Assembly (NCBI RefSeq): GCF_009870125.1
Contig: NC_046683.1
Coordinates: 31,338,129 to 31,402,128, forward strand
Source of the DNA: Drosophila pseudoobscura
Lineage: Eukaryota; Arthropoda; Insecta; Diptera; Drosophilidae
DNA length: 64,000 nucleotides
Direction of reading: 5' to 3'
The notes under the pieces are model-generated. The model was not told the DNA's origin. It saw only the letters and a list, made by a program, of their open reading frames with translations, and searched no databases. The position numbers and the translations under genes were made by a program. How positions within the stretch are numbered: position 1 is the stretch's first letter; the number at the start of each line of letters is the position of its first letter. Shown piece after piece: positions 10,840 to 24,246 of the stretch.

Positions 10840-11740
10840 TATACCCGATACTCAATGTGAGTATTGTGGAGATTTGTGGTGAAAATAGATGTGTGTAACG
10901 TCCAGAAGGAATCGTTTCCGACCCCATAAAGTATATATATTCATGATCACCATCAATAGCCGAGTCGATTGAGCCCTGTCTGTCTGTCCGTCCCTATTAG
11001 CGCCTAGTGCTCAAAGACTATAAGAGCTAGAGCAACGACATTTATATCTAGACTTCTGTGATATGTCACTGTTACAAGCCCTCACAAAGGGCGAAAATCT
11101 GTGGCATCCACAATTTTAGAGATACGAGAAAACAGAAAATGTTGAATCGCAGAGGATGACTATATCTTCTAGAATGCAAAATCAGAAGCAGATCGTATAA
11201 GTATTATAGCCAGAATCAAGAAAACAATTTCATTCTTTTTCGCTCTGTCTTTCTCTAACACACAGGTTTCATGGTCGGCTTTGCTTATTGCAAAATATGA
11301 GTTAAAGGATCTCAGACACTATAAAAGCTAGAGAAACCAAATTTGGTATACACACTCCTGTGATATCGGAACTTGACCGTTTTATGTCAAAATTTCGCCA
11401 CACCGCCTTCCGCCCCCGCAAAGGACGAAAATCTGGGGCATCCACAAATCTCAGAGACTATTAAGGCTAGAGCAACCAAATGTGGTATTCACACTTCTGT
11501 TCAAACTCACTGTTAAACGTATATCTCGCCCCACCCCCCTCCGCTCCCACAAAAGAGGAAAATCTGTGGCATCCACAATATTGAAGAAACGAGATCGGAT
11601 CATTTTTGTAGGCAAAAGGAAGAAATTAATTTGCAGTGGCTACGCAGGGCCGACGACACGCTCAAACTGATTTTCTGTCTCTCTCGCACGCACTCTTTGT
11701 CGTGTCGGAGGAGAGCCATACTGACTAAGTATCGGGTATA
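10840..11740 (+). mobile_element. DINE-1-like element, unit 3
   Basis: Array copy of the 6679-7601 element with both TATACCCGATACT-type ends. A ~23-bp internal deletion (near 11706) is shared only with the next unit. Confidence 0.8.
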
Positions 11741-11780
11741 TAGGTATAGTTGCGGTCTCCGCAGCAACTCAAAACGTTGC

Positions 11781-13931
11781 CCCTCGTTTTGTAATTTAAT
11801 TGATGTATTGATAATTTGTAAACATTGATGAGTGCGTTGAACGTTCCTTTCACGTGCCCACGCGAATTGTATTAGACGAAATATTATACCGTTAACCTGG
11901 ACATTATTGATTTGACACTGATTTTACGCGGTGTTGGATCGGGTACGTCGGCAGGATCACTAGGGGAAATGCATGCCTTAACCAACACAGGAAGAGTGCG
12001 TCCAACGACACTAGAGGAAGCTATGGAGCTTTACCAGATTGGTCGGTATTTAGAGATTGATATTTTGGCGCAAGGCTGTGAGGATTTAATACTCGATGTC
12101 CCTTGGTACTTTACCAACAATCTGAAAGTGGGGTTGCCAACCCCATGGCTCCGCGTGGGTGTTTAGACAAGCATGTCAGTACCTACGAGAAGAATTTACC
12201 GTTATTAGCACCTCACCTGTCCTGCACCAACTAGATAAAAAGCAACTATTACATGTTCTGCAGAGTAATTTTTTACAAGTTTCTGAGCTAGAGATTCTGC
12301 AGGCTGTTCTTAAATGGGGAGAACAGGAGCTCATTCGCCGTATGGATCGTGAACCAAGCTTGTTGTCACACACAGCTCACTCAGTTGCTCGCGAGGGCGT
12401 AAAAAAACGTGATTTGAGTGATGTAGAGCTGCGAGACATCATCGCAGAATTATTGCCTTTAGTGCGCATAGACCATGTTTTACCACCACATAGTGAGATA
12501 CTCGGCCAAGCAATTCGTCGAGGTCTTGTCAGCACGCCACCTTCACATATGATTGGAGATGAACGAGAAAATTTACGTATCAATGCCTGGATACGTAGTG
12601 GTAGTAATCAGGGACTCTTTGTAAGACCACGTCTCTTTATGCCGTATTTTGAGGAAGTAAAGGCCTTGTTGAAGGATCGATTATCTTCATCTCACCACCA
12701 GGTGGAACTAATGCGTATGCGTAGGTCGCGACACCCGCCAGATATTCCTGATACCTTGAATATGGTGTCCCACATGAATGCAGCGGCTAATAATGGACTT
12801 TGTAGTGCTGTTAATCGTGGTGCTATTCATGAAAATATTGACATGATGGTAGGGTCGGCTGTTATACCAGCACCGGATAACCAAACTTTATTGGCAATGC
12901 GTAAACGCGAAAATAAACTTCGCCAGTCACCTATGTGCCAGCGTGCATTGCTACTGCCACTTTCATCAAAACATGAAATTGAACGACAAATTCGGCTTCG
13001 GGTCGTGAGAGAGTTTAACCTCCCTGATGAAGTATCTGATATTCTGGAAAGCTCACACCAATCCAGCCAGAAAAGTGATGATGTTCACAAAGAAAATCCG
13101 GGTGGAGTTGCGTCCACTACTCAAGGCGAGGACAATTTGCTTGAAGATGAAGATCAAAGCCCACCGCCATCACCAGCGGCTACTGGCTCAGTTCCGGGAA
13201 ACACAACCGTTGGATCTTCTTTTTTATCGTCCTCGTCAATGGGATCGTCAGCATCATCAATCTGTGGCACCGATGGAGTACACCCCTATTATAGCCGAAA
13301 TCTCACTTTTCCGCGTCACCAATCAAATGGTCTTTTTGGTGTAGCCATTATTTTAGCAACCAACTCTGGTCCTGCGCTTCAGTGTAGCTATGCACGTATT
13401 TCCGCGTCAGCGCGTCCACGAAATGAACTGCCGGCGTTAATAACTGAAGGGGACTTTCGATTTCCGCATGGAAATAGCTTGGGCTTGGATATTAGTGTTG
13501 AGAACGGCGCATGTGCTTTGGACTCTGGAAATAGTCATCTTTCAGATATGATGCCGGATGTGGCTATGGCCACCGCATCGTTAGGTCAGCTTCATTTGTC
13601 GAATAGTACTTGAAATACTAGCGGCCGTAGCGTCGGCAGCAATAACGACATGCCAGAAAGTTTACAATTAGATTTGGGGGATGGTCCAAGCCCTCGCGTA
13701 GTTGGAAACGTTCCAAGTGCACTGACCTTGCGAAGTATACACGTAAGTATTTCCTTCTTGGTATTTATCCTAAAATAAAAATTTTCTATTAATTTTAGCA
13801 CGCTCTGCCACAAAGCAACTATCACCGCTTCGTGCAGCGCTCTAGTTCGCCATTTGATATGATGCGTCATGGACAGTTATCGCCCACATCACACTGGGTC
13901 ATTTAACTCTGGACCACCCAGGTTTTTATAG
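11781..13931 (+). pseudogene. BTBD7 partial copy 3
   Basis: Same extent and same lesions as copy 2: the ~32-bp deletion, the 5-bp frameshift at 12096/12097, TGA at 12123-12125 and the nonsense TGA at 13611-13613. The parental-frame stretch 12159-13613 is open but starts at GTG, which is not a normal eukaryotic start. It appears indistinguishable from copy 4 and differs from copy 2 at only a few bases, so this is a very recent duplication. Confidence 0.9.
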
Positions 13932-14978
13932 AGGTTGCAAGTGGGTCCAGATCCGGGGCACTTTATTTTGGCATGCCTTTCTGAACAAAAATTAAACTAA
14001 AAATGTAATTTAAAATTAAAATTAGATAGTATGTATAATGTTAAAAATACTTAAATATGTATATTATCTCTGGTATTTGCGAAGAAAAAACCAGTTTAAG
14101 TAATTTGTTTATTACATCTGCAACCCTTTTGCACCTTTGTTACTCGTTGACCCTAGTAGTTGGCAGATTACAACACACAATAAATTGACCTTCCTTGCCA
14201 AATCCAACCCATCATAAACTTAAGTCGTCGAATGCTTTACCCGTTTAATCTGTCGAAATGTATAAATTAACTAGACTCAAGATACCTCTTGGTCATATGG
14301 TCATATATTTCAGATGTTTTAGATTTTATATAGAAAGATATCTCTCTAGTGAAAGGGAGGTACTGAAGTAGTGTATCTTTCAGCGTCTGGCTCGAATTGG
14401 GAGTGTGAGATCGCTCCCCTGCGGTTGGCCGAGGTTTTTTCGTTCTATCAAGTTCCACCAATAGACTGAGCAAGACAAACAAAATAAATGTATGGGACCA
14501 TATAGTCTGGAAGTGCCAGCTGAAGTTATATACATATGTATATTCATAAATGCAGGTTTCAAGCCGACGCAGTCTCGTAGCGCAGAAGGGGAGCGGCGCT
14601 CAATCAGCATGGCCAATCCGAGATAGGGGTGGGCGAAGCCAAGAAGCTGCAGATGCAGCACGCCAGAGATTTCTACTTTCACCCAATAAGCGCAGAGAAG
14701 GACCATTAGAAGCCGTTGCAAGGCGTGGCAAGGCGAATGGGACATGAATTGTAACCTGGAAAAAAAACAGCTAACTATCATAGCCTAACAAACCATATAC
14801 TATATTAAATCTAGTCTTTAGTCTTTAGTCAACACATATGTAGCTATACCCCCAAACCATAATGGCCATAATTGGATAGCGAACCGACATTGTACATACA
14901 TAAATCAGTCAAAAATTTCATAAAGCCCATAAACTTTATTATAAAGGTTATTATTATTAGGATTATATTTGGTTTTGT
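13932..14978 (+). repeat. Unit 3' flank after copy 3
   Basis: 1,047 bp, lacking the poly(A)-signal segment, without private rearrangements that I can see. Confidence 0.85.
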
Positions 14979-15879
14979 TATACCCGATACTCAATGTGAG
15001 TATTGTGGAGATTTGTGGTGAAAATAGATGTGTGTAACGTCCAGAAGGAATCGTTTCCGACCCCATAAAGTATATATATTCATGATCACCATCAATAGCC
15101 GAGTCGATTGAGCCCTGTCTGTCTGTCCGTCCCTATTAGCGCCTAGTGCTCAAAGACTATAAGAGCTAGAGCAACGACATTTATATCTAGACTTCTGTGA
15201 TATGTCACTGTTACAAGCCCTCACAAAGGGCGAAAATCTGTGGCATCCACAATTTTAGAGATACGAGAAAACAGAAAATGTTGAATCGCAGAGGATGACT
15301 ATATCTTCTAGAATGCAAAATCAGAAGCAGATCGTATAAGTATTATAGCCAGAATCAAGAAAACAATTTCATTCTTTTTCGCTCTGTCTTTCTCTAACAC
15401 ACAGGTTTCATGGTCGGCTTTGCTTATTGCAAAATATGAGTTAAAGGATCTCAGACACTATAAAAGCTAGAGAAACCAAATTTGGTATACACACTCCTGT
15501 GATATCGGAACTTGACCGTTTTATGTCAAAATTTCGCCACACCGCCTTCCGCCCCCGCAAAGGACGAAAATCTGGGGCATCCACAAATCTCAGAGACTAT
15601 TAAGGCTAGAGCAACCAAATGTGGTATTCACACTTCTGTTCAAACTCACTGTTAAACGTATATCTCGCCCCACCCCCCTCCGCTCCCACAAAAGAGGAAA
15701 ATCTGTGGCATCCACAATATTGAAGAAACGAGATCGGATCATTTTTGTAGGCAAAAGGAAGAAATTAATTTGCAGTGGCTACGCAGGGCCGACGACACGC
15801 TCAAACTGATTTTCTGTCTCTCTCGCACGCACTCTTTGTCGTGTCGGAGGAGAGCCATACTGACTAAGTATCGGGTATA
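14979..15879 (+). mobile_element. DINE-1-like element, unit 4
   Basis: Same 901-bp form with the ~23-bp deletion as in unit 3, offset exactly 4139 bp. Confidence 0.8.
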
Positions 15880-15919
15880 TAGGTATAGTTGCGGTCTCCG
15901 CAGCAACTCAAAACGTTGC

Positions 15920-18070
15920 CCCTCGTTTTGTAATTTAATTGATGTATTGATAATTTGTAAACATTGATGAGTGCGTTGAACGTTCCTTTCACGTGCCCAC
16001 GCGAATTGTATTAGACGAAATATTATACCGTTAACCTGGACATTATTGATTTGACACTGATTTTACGCGGTGTTGGATCGGGTACGTCGGCAGGATCACT
16101 AGGGGAAATGCATGCCTTAACCAACACAGGAAGAGTGCGTCCAACGACACTAGAGGAAGCTATGGAGCTTTACCAGATTGGTCGGTATTTAGAGATTGAT
16201 ATTTTGGCGCAAGGCTGTGAGGATTTAATACTCGATGTCCCTTGGTACTTTACCAACAATCTGAAAGTGGGGTTGCCAACCCCATGGCTCCGCGTGGGTG
16301 TTTAGACAAGCATGTCAGTACCTACGAGAAGAATTTACCGTTATTAGCACCTCACCTGTCCTGCACCAACTAGATAAAAAGCAACTATTACATGTTCTGC
16401 AGAGTAATTTTTTACAAGTTTCTGAGCTAGAGATTCTGCAGGCTGTTCTTAAATGGGGAGAACAGGAGCTCATTCGCCGTATGGATCGTGAACCAAGCTT
16501 GTTGTCACACACAGCTCACTCAGTTGCTCGCGAGGGCGTAAAAAAACGTGATTTGAGTGATGTAGAGCTGCGAGACATCATCGCAGAATTATTGCCTTTA
16601 GTGCGCATAGACCATGTTTTACCACCACATAGTGAGATACTCGGCCAAGCAATTCGTCGAGGTCTTGTCAGCACGCCACCTTCACATATGATTGGAGATG
16701 AACGAGAAAATTTACGTATCAATGCCTGGATACGTAGTGGTAGTAATCAGGGACTCTTTGTAAGACCACGTCTCTTTATGCCGTATTTTGAGGAAGTAAA
16801 GGCCTTGTTGAAGGATCGATTATCTTCATCTCACCACCAGGTGGAACTAATGCGTATGCGTAGGTCGCGACACCCGCCAGATATTCCTGATACCTTGAAT
16901 ATGGTGTCCCACATGAATGCAGCGGCTAATAATGGACTTTGTAGTGCTGTTAATCGTGGTGCTATTCATGAAAATATTGACATGATGGTAGGGTCGGCTG
17001 TTATACCAGCACCGGATAACCAAACTTTATTGGCAATGCGTAAACGCGAAAATAAACTTCGCCAGTCACCTATGTGCCAGCGTGCATTGCTACTGCCACT
17101 TTCATCAAAACATGAAATTGAACGACAAATTCGGCTTCGGGTCGTGAGAGAGTTTAACCTCCCTGATGAAGTATCTGATATTCTGGAAAGCTCACACCAA
17201 TCCAGCCAGAAAAGTGATGATGTTCACAAAGAAAATCCGGGTGGAGTTGCGTCCACTACTCAAGGCGAGGACAATTTGCTTGAAGATGAAGATCAAAGCC
17301 CACCGCCATCACCAGCGGCTACTGGCTCAGTTCCGGGAAACACAACCGTTGGATCTTCTTTTTTATCGTCCTCGTCAATGGGATCGTCAGCATCATCAAT
17401 CTGTGGCACCGATGGAGTACACCCCTATTATAGCCGAAATCTCACTTTTCCGCGTCACCAATCAAATGGTCTTTTTGGTGTAGCCATTATTTTAGCAACC
17501 AACTCTGGTCCTGCGCTTCAGTGTAGCTATGCACGTATTTCCGCGTCAGCGCGTCCACGAAATGAACTGCCGGCGTTAATAACTGAAGGGGACTTTCGAT
17601 TTCCGCATGGAAATAGCTTGGGCTTGGATATTAGTGTTGAGAACGGCGCATGTGCTTTGGACTCTGGAAATAGTCATCTTTCAGATATGATGCCGGATGT
17701 GGCTATGGCCACCGCATCGTTAGGTCAGCTTCATTTGTCGAATAGTACTTGAAATACTAGCGGCCGTAGCGTCGGCAGCAATAACGACATGCCAGAAAGT
17801 TTACAATTAGATTTGGGGGATGGTCCAAGCCCTCGCGTAGTTGGAAACGTTCCAAGTGCACTGACCTTGCGAAGTATACACGTAAGTATTTCCTTCTTGG
17901 TATTTATCCTAAAATAAAAATTTTCTATTAATTTTAGCACGCTCTGCCACAAAGCAACTATCACCGCTTCGTGCAGCGCTCTAGTTCGCCATTTGATATG
18001 ATGCGTCATGGACAGTTATCGCCCACATCACACTGGGTCATTTAACTCTGGACCACCCAGGTTTTTATAG
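15920..18070 (+). pseudogene. BTBD7 partial copy 4
   Basis: Apparently identical to copy 3 at a constant 4139-bp offset. The 5-bp frameshift is at 16235/16236 and the nonsense TGA at 17750-17752. The long in-between frame (16298-17752) has no ATG at its head. Either a very recent duplication or an assembly duplication. Confidence 0.9.
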
Positions 18071-19117
18071 AGGTTGCAAGTGGGTCCAGATCCGGGGCAC
18101 TTTATTTTGGCATGCCTTTCTGAACAAAAATTAAACTAAAAATGTAATTTAAAATTAAAATTAGATAGTATGTATAATGTTAAAAATACTTAAATATGTA
18201 TATTATCTCTGGTATTTGCGAAGAAAAAACCAGTTTAAGTAATTTGTTTATTACATCTGCAACCCTTTTGCACCTTTGTTACTCGTTGACCCTAGTAGTT
18301 GGCAGATTACAACACACAATAAATTGACCTTCCTTGCCAAATCCAACCCATCATAAACTTAAGTCGTCGAATGCTTTACCCGTTTAATCTGTCGAAATGT
18401 ATAAATTAACTAGACTCAAGATACCTCTTGGTCATATGGTCATATATTTCAGATGTTTTAGATTTTATATAGAAAGATATCTCTCTAGTGAAAGGGAGGT
18501 ACTGAAGTAGTGTATCTTTCAGCGTCTGGCTCGAATTGGGAGTGTGAGATCGCTCCCCTGCGGTTGGCCGAGGTTTTTTCGTTCTATCAAGTTCCACCAA
18601 TAGACTGAGCAAGACAAACAAAATAAATGTATGGGACCATATAGTCTGGAAGTGCCAGCTGAAGTTATATACATATGTATATTCATAAATGCAGGTTTCA
18701 AGCCGACGCAGTCTCGTAGCGCAGAAGGGGAGCGGCGCTCAATCAGCATGGCCAATCCGAGATAGGGGTGGGCGAAGCCAAGAAGCTGCAGATGCAGCAC
18801 GCCAGAGATTTCTACTTTCACCCAATAAGCGCAGAGAAGGACCATTAGAAGCCGTTGCAAGGCGTGGCAAGGCGAATGGGACATGAATTGTAACCTGGAA
18901 AAAAAACAGCTAACTATCATAGCCTAACAAACCATATACTATATTAAATCTAGTCTTTAGTCTTTAGTCAACACATATGTAGCTATACCCCCAAACCATA
19001 ATGGCCATAATTGGATAGCGAACCGACATTGTACATACATAAATCAGTCAAAAATTTCATAAAGCCCATAAACTTTATTATAAAGGTTATTATTATTAGG
19101 ATTATATTTGGTTTTGT
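18071..19117 (+). repeat. Unit 3' flank after copy 4
   Basis: 1,047 bp, matching the flank after copy 3; no gene supported. Confidence 0.85.
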
Positions 19118-20041
19118 TATACCCGATACTCAATGTGAGTATTGTGGAGATTTGTGGTGAAAATAGATGTGTGTAACGTCCAGAAGGAATCGTTTCCGAC
19201 CCCATAAAGTATATATATTCATGATCACCATCAATAGCCGAGTCGATTGAGCCCTGTCTGTCTGTCCGTCCCTATTAGCGCCTAGTGCTCAAAGACTATA
19301 AGAGCTAGAGCAACGACATTTATATCTAGACTTCTGTGATATGTCACTGTTACAAGCCCTCACAAAGGGCGAAAATCTGTGGCATCCACAATTTTAGAGA
19401 TACGAGAAAACAGAAAATGTTGAATCGCAGAGGATGACTATATCTTCTAGAATGCAAAATCAGAAGCAGATCGTATAAGTATTATAGCCAGAATCAAGAA
19501 AACAATTTCATTCTTTTTCGCTCTGTCTTTCTCTAACACACAGGTTTCATGGTCGGCTTTGCTTATTGCAAAATATGAGTTAAAGGATCTCAGACACTAT
19601 AAAAGCTAGAGAAACCAAATTTGGTATACACACTCCTGTGATATCGGAACTTGACCGTTTTATGTCAAAATTTCGCCACACCGCCTTCCGCCCCCGCAAA
19701 GGACGAAAATCTGGGGCATCCACAAATCTCAGAGACTATTAAGGCTATAGCAACCAAATGTGGTATTCACACTTCTGTTCAAACTCACTGTTAAACGTAT
19801 ATCTCGCCCCACCCCCCTCCGCTCCCACAAAAGAGGAAAATCTGTGGCATCCACAATATTGAAGAAACGAGATCGGATCATTTTTGTAGGCAAAACGAAG
19901 AAATTAATTTGCAGTGGCTACGCAGGGCCGACGACACGCTCAAACTGATTTTCTGTCTCTCTCGCACGCACTCTTTGTCGTGTCGTTCAATAATAGCGGC
20001 GTCTGCCGGAGGAGAGCCATACTGACTAAGTATCGGGTATA
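19118..20041 (+). mobile_element. DINE-1-like element, unit 5
   Basis: 924-bp form without the ~23-bp deletion of units 3 and 4. It carries a G-to-C change (GGCAAAACG at 19888) shared with units 8, 9 and 12. Confidence 0.8.
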
Positions 20042-20081
20042 TAGGTATAGTTGCGGTCTCCGCAGCAACTCAAAACGTTGC

Positions 20082-22235
20082 CCCTCGTTTTGTAATTTAA
20101 TTGATGTATTGATAATTTGTAAACATTGATGAGTGCGTTGAACGTTCCTTTGACGTGCCCACGCGAATTGTATTAGACGAAATATTATACCGTTAACCTG
20201 GACATTATTGATTTGACACTGATTTTACGCGGTGTTGGATCGGGTACGTCGGCAGGATCACTAGGGGAAATGCATGCCTTAACCAACACAGGAAGAGTGC
20301 GTCCAACGACACTAGAGGAAGCTATGGAGCTTTACCAGATTGGTCGGTATTTAGAGATTGATATTTTGGCGCAAGGCTGTGAGGATTTAATACTCGATGT
20401 CCCTTGGTACTTTACCAACAATCTGAAAGTGGGGTTGCCAACCCCATGGCTCCGCGTGGGTGTTTAGACAAGCATGTCAGTACCTACGAGAAGAATTTAC
20501 CGTTATTAGCACCTCACCTCTCCTGCACCAACTAGATAAAAAGCAACTATTACATGTTCTGCAGAGTAATTTTTTACAAGTTTCTGAGCTAGAGATTCTG
20601 CAGGCTGTTCTTAAATGGGGAGAACAGGAGCTCATTCGCCGTATGGAAGATCGTGAACCAAGCTTGTTGTCACACACAGCTCACTCAGTTGCTCGCGAGG
20701 GCGTAAAAAAACGTGATTTGAGTGATGTAGAGCTGCGAGACATCATCGCAGAATTATTGCCTTTAGTGCGCATAGACCATGTTTTACCACCACATAGTGA
20801 GATACTCGGCCAAGCAATTCGTCGAGGTCTTGTCAGCACGCCACCTTCACATATGATTGGAGATGAACGAGAAAATTTACGTATCAATGCCTGGATACGT
20901 AGTGGTAGTAATCAGGGACTCTTTGTAAGACCACGTCTCTTTATGCCGTATTTTGAGGAAGTAAAGGCCTTGTTGAAGGATCGATTATCTTCATCTCACC
21001 ACCAGGTGGAACTAATGCGTATGCGTAGGTCGCGACACCCGCCAGATATTCCTGATACCTTGAATATGGTGTCCCACATGAATGCAGCGGCTAATAATGG
21101 ACTTTGTAGTGCTGTTAATCGTGGTGCTATTCATGAAAATATTGACATGATGGTAGGGTCGGCTGTTATACCAGCACCGGATAACCAAACTTTATTGGCA
21201 ATGCGTAAACGCGAAAATAAACTTCGCCAGTCACCTATGTGCCAGCGTGCATTGCTACTGCCACTTTCATCAAAACATGAAATTGAACGACAAATTCGGC
21301 TTCGGGTCGTGAGAGAGTTTAACCTCCCTGATGAAGTATCTGATATTCTGGAAAGCTCACACCAATCCAGCCAGAAAAGTGATGATGTTCACAAAGAAAA
21401 TCCGGGTGGAGTTGCGTCCACTACTCAAGGCGAGGACAATTTGCTTGAAGATGAAGATCAAAGCCCACCGCCATCACCAGCGGCTACTGGCTCAGTTCCG
21501 GGAAACACAACCGTTGGATCTTCTTTTTTATCGTCCTCGTCAATGGGATCGTCAGCATCATCAATCTGTGGCACCGATGGAGTACACCCCTATTATAGCC
21601 GAAATCTCACTTTTCCGCGTCACCAATCAAATGGTCTTTTTGGTGTAGCCATTATTTTAGCAACCAACTCTGGTCCTGCGCTTCAGTGTAGCTATGCACG
21701 TATTTCCGCGTCAGCGCGTCCACGAAATGAACTGCCGGCGTTAATAACTGAAGGGGACTTTCGATTTCCGCATGGAAATAGCTTGGGCTTGGATATTACT
21801 GTTGAGAACGGCGCATGTGCTTTGGACTCTGGAAATAGTCATCTTTCAGATATGATGCCGGATGTGGCTATGGCCACCGCATCGTTAGGTCAGCTTCATT
21901 TGTCGAATAGTACTTGAAATACTAGCGGCCGTAGCGTCGGCAGCAATAACGACATGCCAGAAAGTTTACAATTAGATTTGGGGGATGGTCCAAGCCCTCG
22001 CGTAGTTGGAAACGTTCCAAGTGCACTGACCTTGCGAAGTATACACGTAAGTATTTCCTTCTTGGTATTTATCCTAAAATAAAAATTTTCTATTAATTTT
22101 AGCACGCTCTGCCACAAAGCAACTATCACCGCTTCGTGCAGCGCTCTAGTTCGCCATTTGATATGATGCGTCATGGACAGTTATCGCCCACATCACACTG
22201 GGTCATTTAACTCTGGACCACCCAGGTTTTTATAG
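20082..22235 (+). pseudogene. BTBD7 partial copy 5
   Basis: Carries the founder lesions: ~32-bp deletion, 5-bp frameshift at 20397/20398, TGA at 20424-20426 and nonsense TGA at 21915-21917. Unlike copies 2-4 and 6 it keeps the parental Glu codon (Met-Glu-Asp-Arg). Private changes include Val-to-Leu near 20520 and Ser-to-Thr near 21798. It is a mosaic between the parental and array states. Confidence 0.9.
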
Positions 22236-23282
22236 AGGTTGCAAGTGGGTCCAGATCCGGGGCACTTTATTTTGGCATGCCTTTCTGAACAAAAATTAAA
22301 CTAAAAATGTAATTTAAAATTAAAATTAGATAGTATGTATAATGTTAAAAATACTTAAATATGTATATTATCTCTGGTATTTGCGAAGAAAAAACCAGTT
22401 TAAGTAATTTGTTTATTACATCTGCAACCCTTTTGCACCTTTGTTACTCGTTGACCCTAGTAGTTGGCAGATTACAACACACAATAAATTGACCTTCCTT
22501 GCCAAATCCAACCCATCATAAACTTAAGTCGTCGAATGCTTTACCCGTTTAATCTGTCGAAATGTATAAATTAACTAGACTCAAGATACCTCTTGGTCAT
22601 ATGGTCATATATTTCAGATGTTTTAGATTTTATATAGAAAGATATCTCTCTAGTGAAAGGGAGGTACTGAAGTAGTGTATCTTTCAGCGTCTGGCTCGAA
22701 TTGGGAGTGTGAGATCGCTCCCCTGCGGTTGGCCGAGGTTTTTTCGTTCTATCAAGTTCCACCAATAGACTGAGCAAGACAAACAAAATAAATGTATGGG
22801 ACCATATAGTCTGGAAGTGCCAGCTGAAGTTATATACATATGTATATTCATAAATGCAGGTTTCAAGCCGACGCAGTCTCGTAGCGCAGAAGGGGAGCGG
22901 CGCTCAATCAGCATGGCCAATCCGAGATAGGGGTGGGCGAAGCCAAGAAGCTGCAGATGCAGCACGCCAGAGATTTCTACTTTCACCCAATAAGCGCAGA
23001 GAAGGACCATTAGAAGCCGTTGCAAGGCGTGGCAAGGCGAATGGGACATGAATTGTAACCTGGAAAAAAAACAGCTAACTATCATAGCCTAACAAACCAT
23101 ATACTATATTAAATCTAGTCTTTAGTCTTTAGTCAACACATATGTAGCTATACCCCCAAACCATAATGGCCATAATTGGATAGCGAACCGACATTGTACA
23201 TACATAAATCAGTCAAAAATTTCATAAAGCCCATAAACTTTATTATAAAGGTTATTATTATTAGGATTATATTTGGTTTTGT
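22236..23282 (+). repeat. Unit 3' flank after copy 5
   Basis: 1,047 bp without the poly(A)-signal segment; no gene supported. Confidence 0.85.
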
Positions 23283-24206
23283 TATACCCGATACTCAATG
23301 TGAGTATTGTGGAGATTTGTGGTGAAAATAGATGTGTGTAACGTCCAGAAGGAATCGCTTCCGACCCCATAAAGTATATATATTCATGATCACCATCAAT
23401 AGCCGAGTCGATTGAGCCCTGTCTGTCTGTCCGTCCCTATTAGCGCCTAGTGCTCAAAGACTATAAGAGCTAGAGCAACGACATTTATATCTAGACTTCT
23501 GTGATATGTCACTGTTACAAGCCCTCACAAAGGGCGAAAATCTGTGGCATCCACAATTTTAGAGATACGAGAAAACAGAAAATGTTGAATCGCAGAGGAT
23601 GACTATATCTTCTAGAATGCAAAATCAGAAGCAGATCGTATAAGTATTATAGCCAGAATCAAGAAAACAATTTCATTCTTTTTCGCTCTGTCTTTCTCTA
23701 ACACACAGGTTTCATGGTCGGCTTTGCTTATTGCAAAATATGAGTTAAAGGATCTCAGACACTATAAAAGCTAGAGAAACCAAATTTGGTATACACACTC
23801 CTGTGATATCGGAACTTGACCGTTTTATATCAAAATTTCGCCACACCGTTTTCCGCCCCCGCAAAGGACGAAAAGCTGGGGCATCCACAAATCTCAGAGA
23901 CTATTAAGGCTAGAGCAACCAAATGTGGTATTCACACTTCTGTTCAAACTCACTGTTAAACGTATATCTCGCCCCACCCCCCTCCGCTCCCACAAAAGAG
24001 GAAAATCTGTGGCATCCACAATATTGAAGAAACGAGATCGGATCATTTTTGTAGGCAAAAGGAAGAAATTAATTTGCAGTGGCTACGCAGGGCCGACGAC
24101 ACGCTCAAACTGATTTTCTGTCTCTCTCGCACGCACTCTTTGTCGTGTCGTTCAATAATAGCGGCGTCTGCCGGAGGAGAGCCATACTGACTAAGTATCG
24201 GGTATA
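23283..24206 (+). mobile_element. DINE-1-like element, unit 6
   Basis: Full-length 924-bp array form with several private substitutions (for example near 23359, 23829 and 23850). Confidence 0.8.
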
Positions 24207-24246
24207 TAGGTATAGTTGCGGTCTCCGCAGCAACTCAAAACGTTGC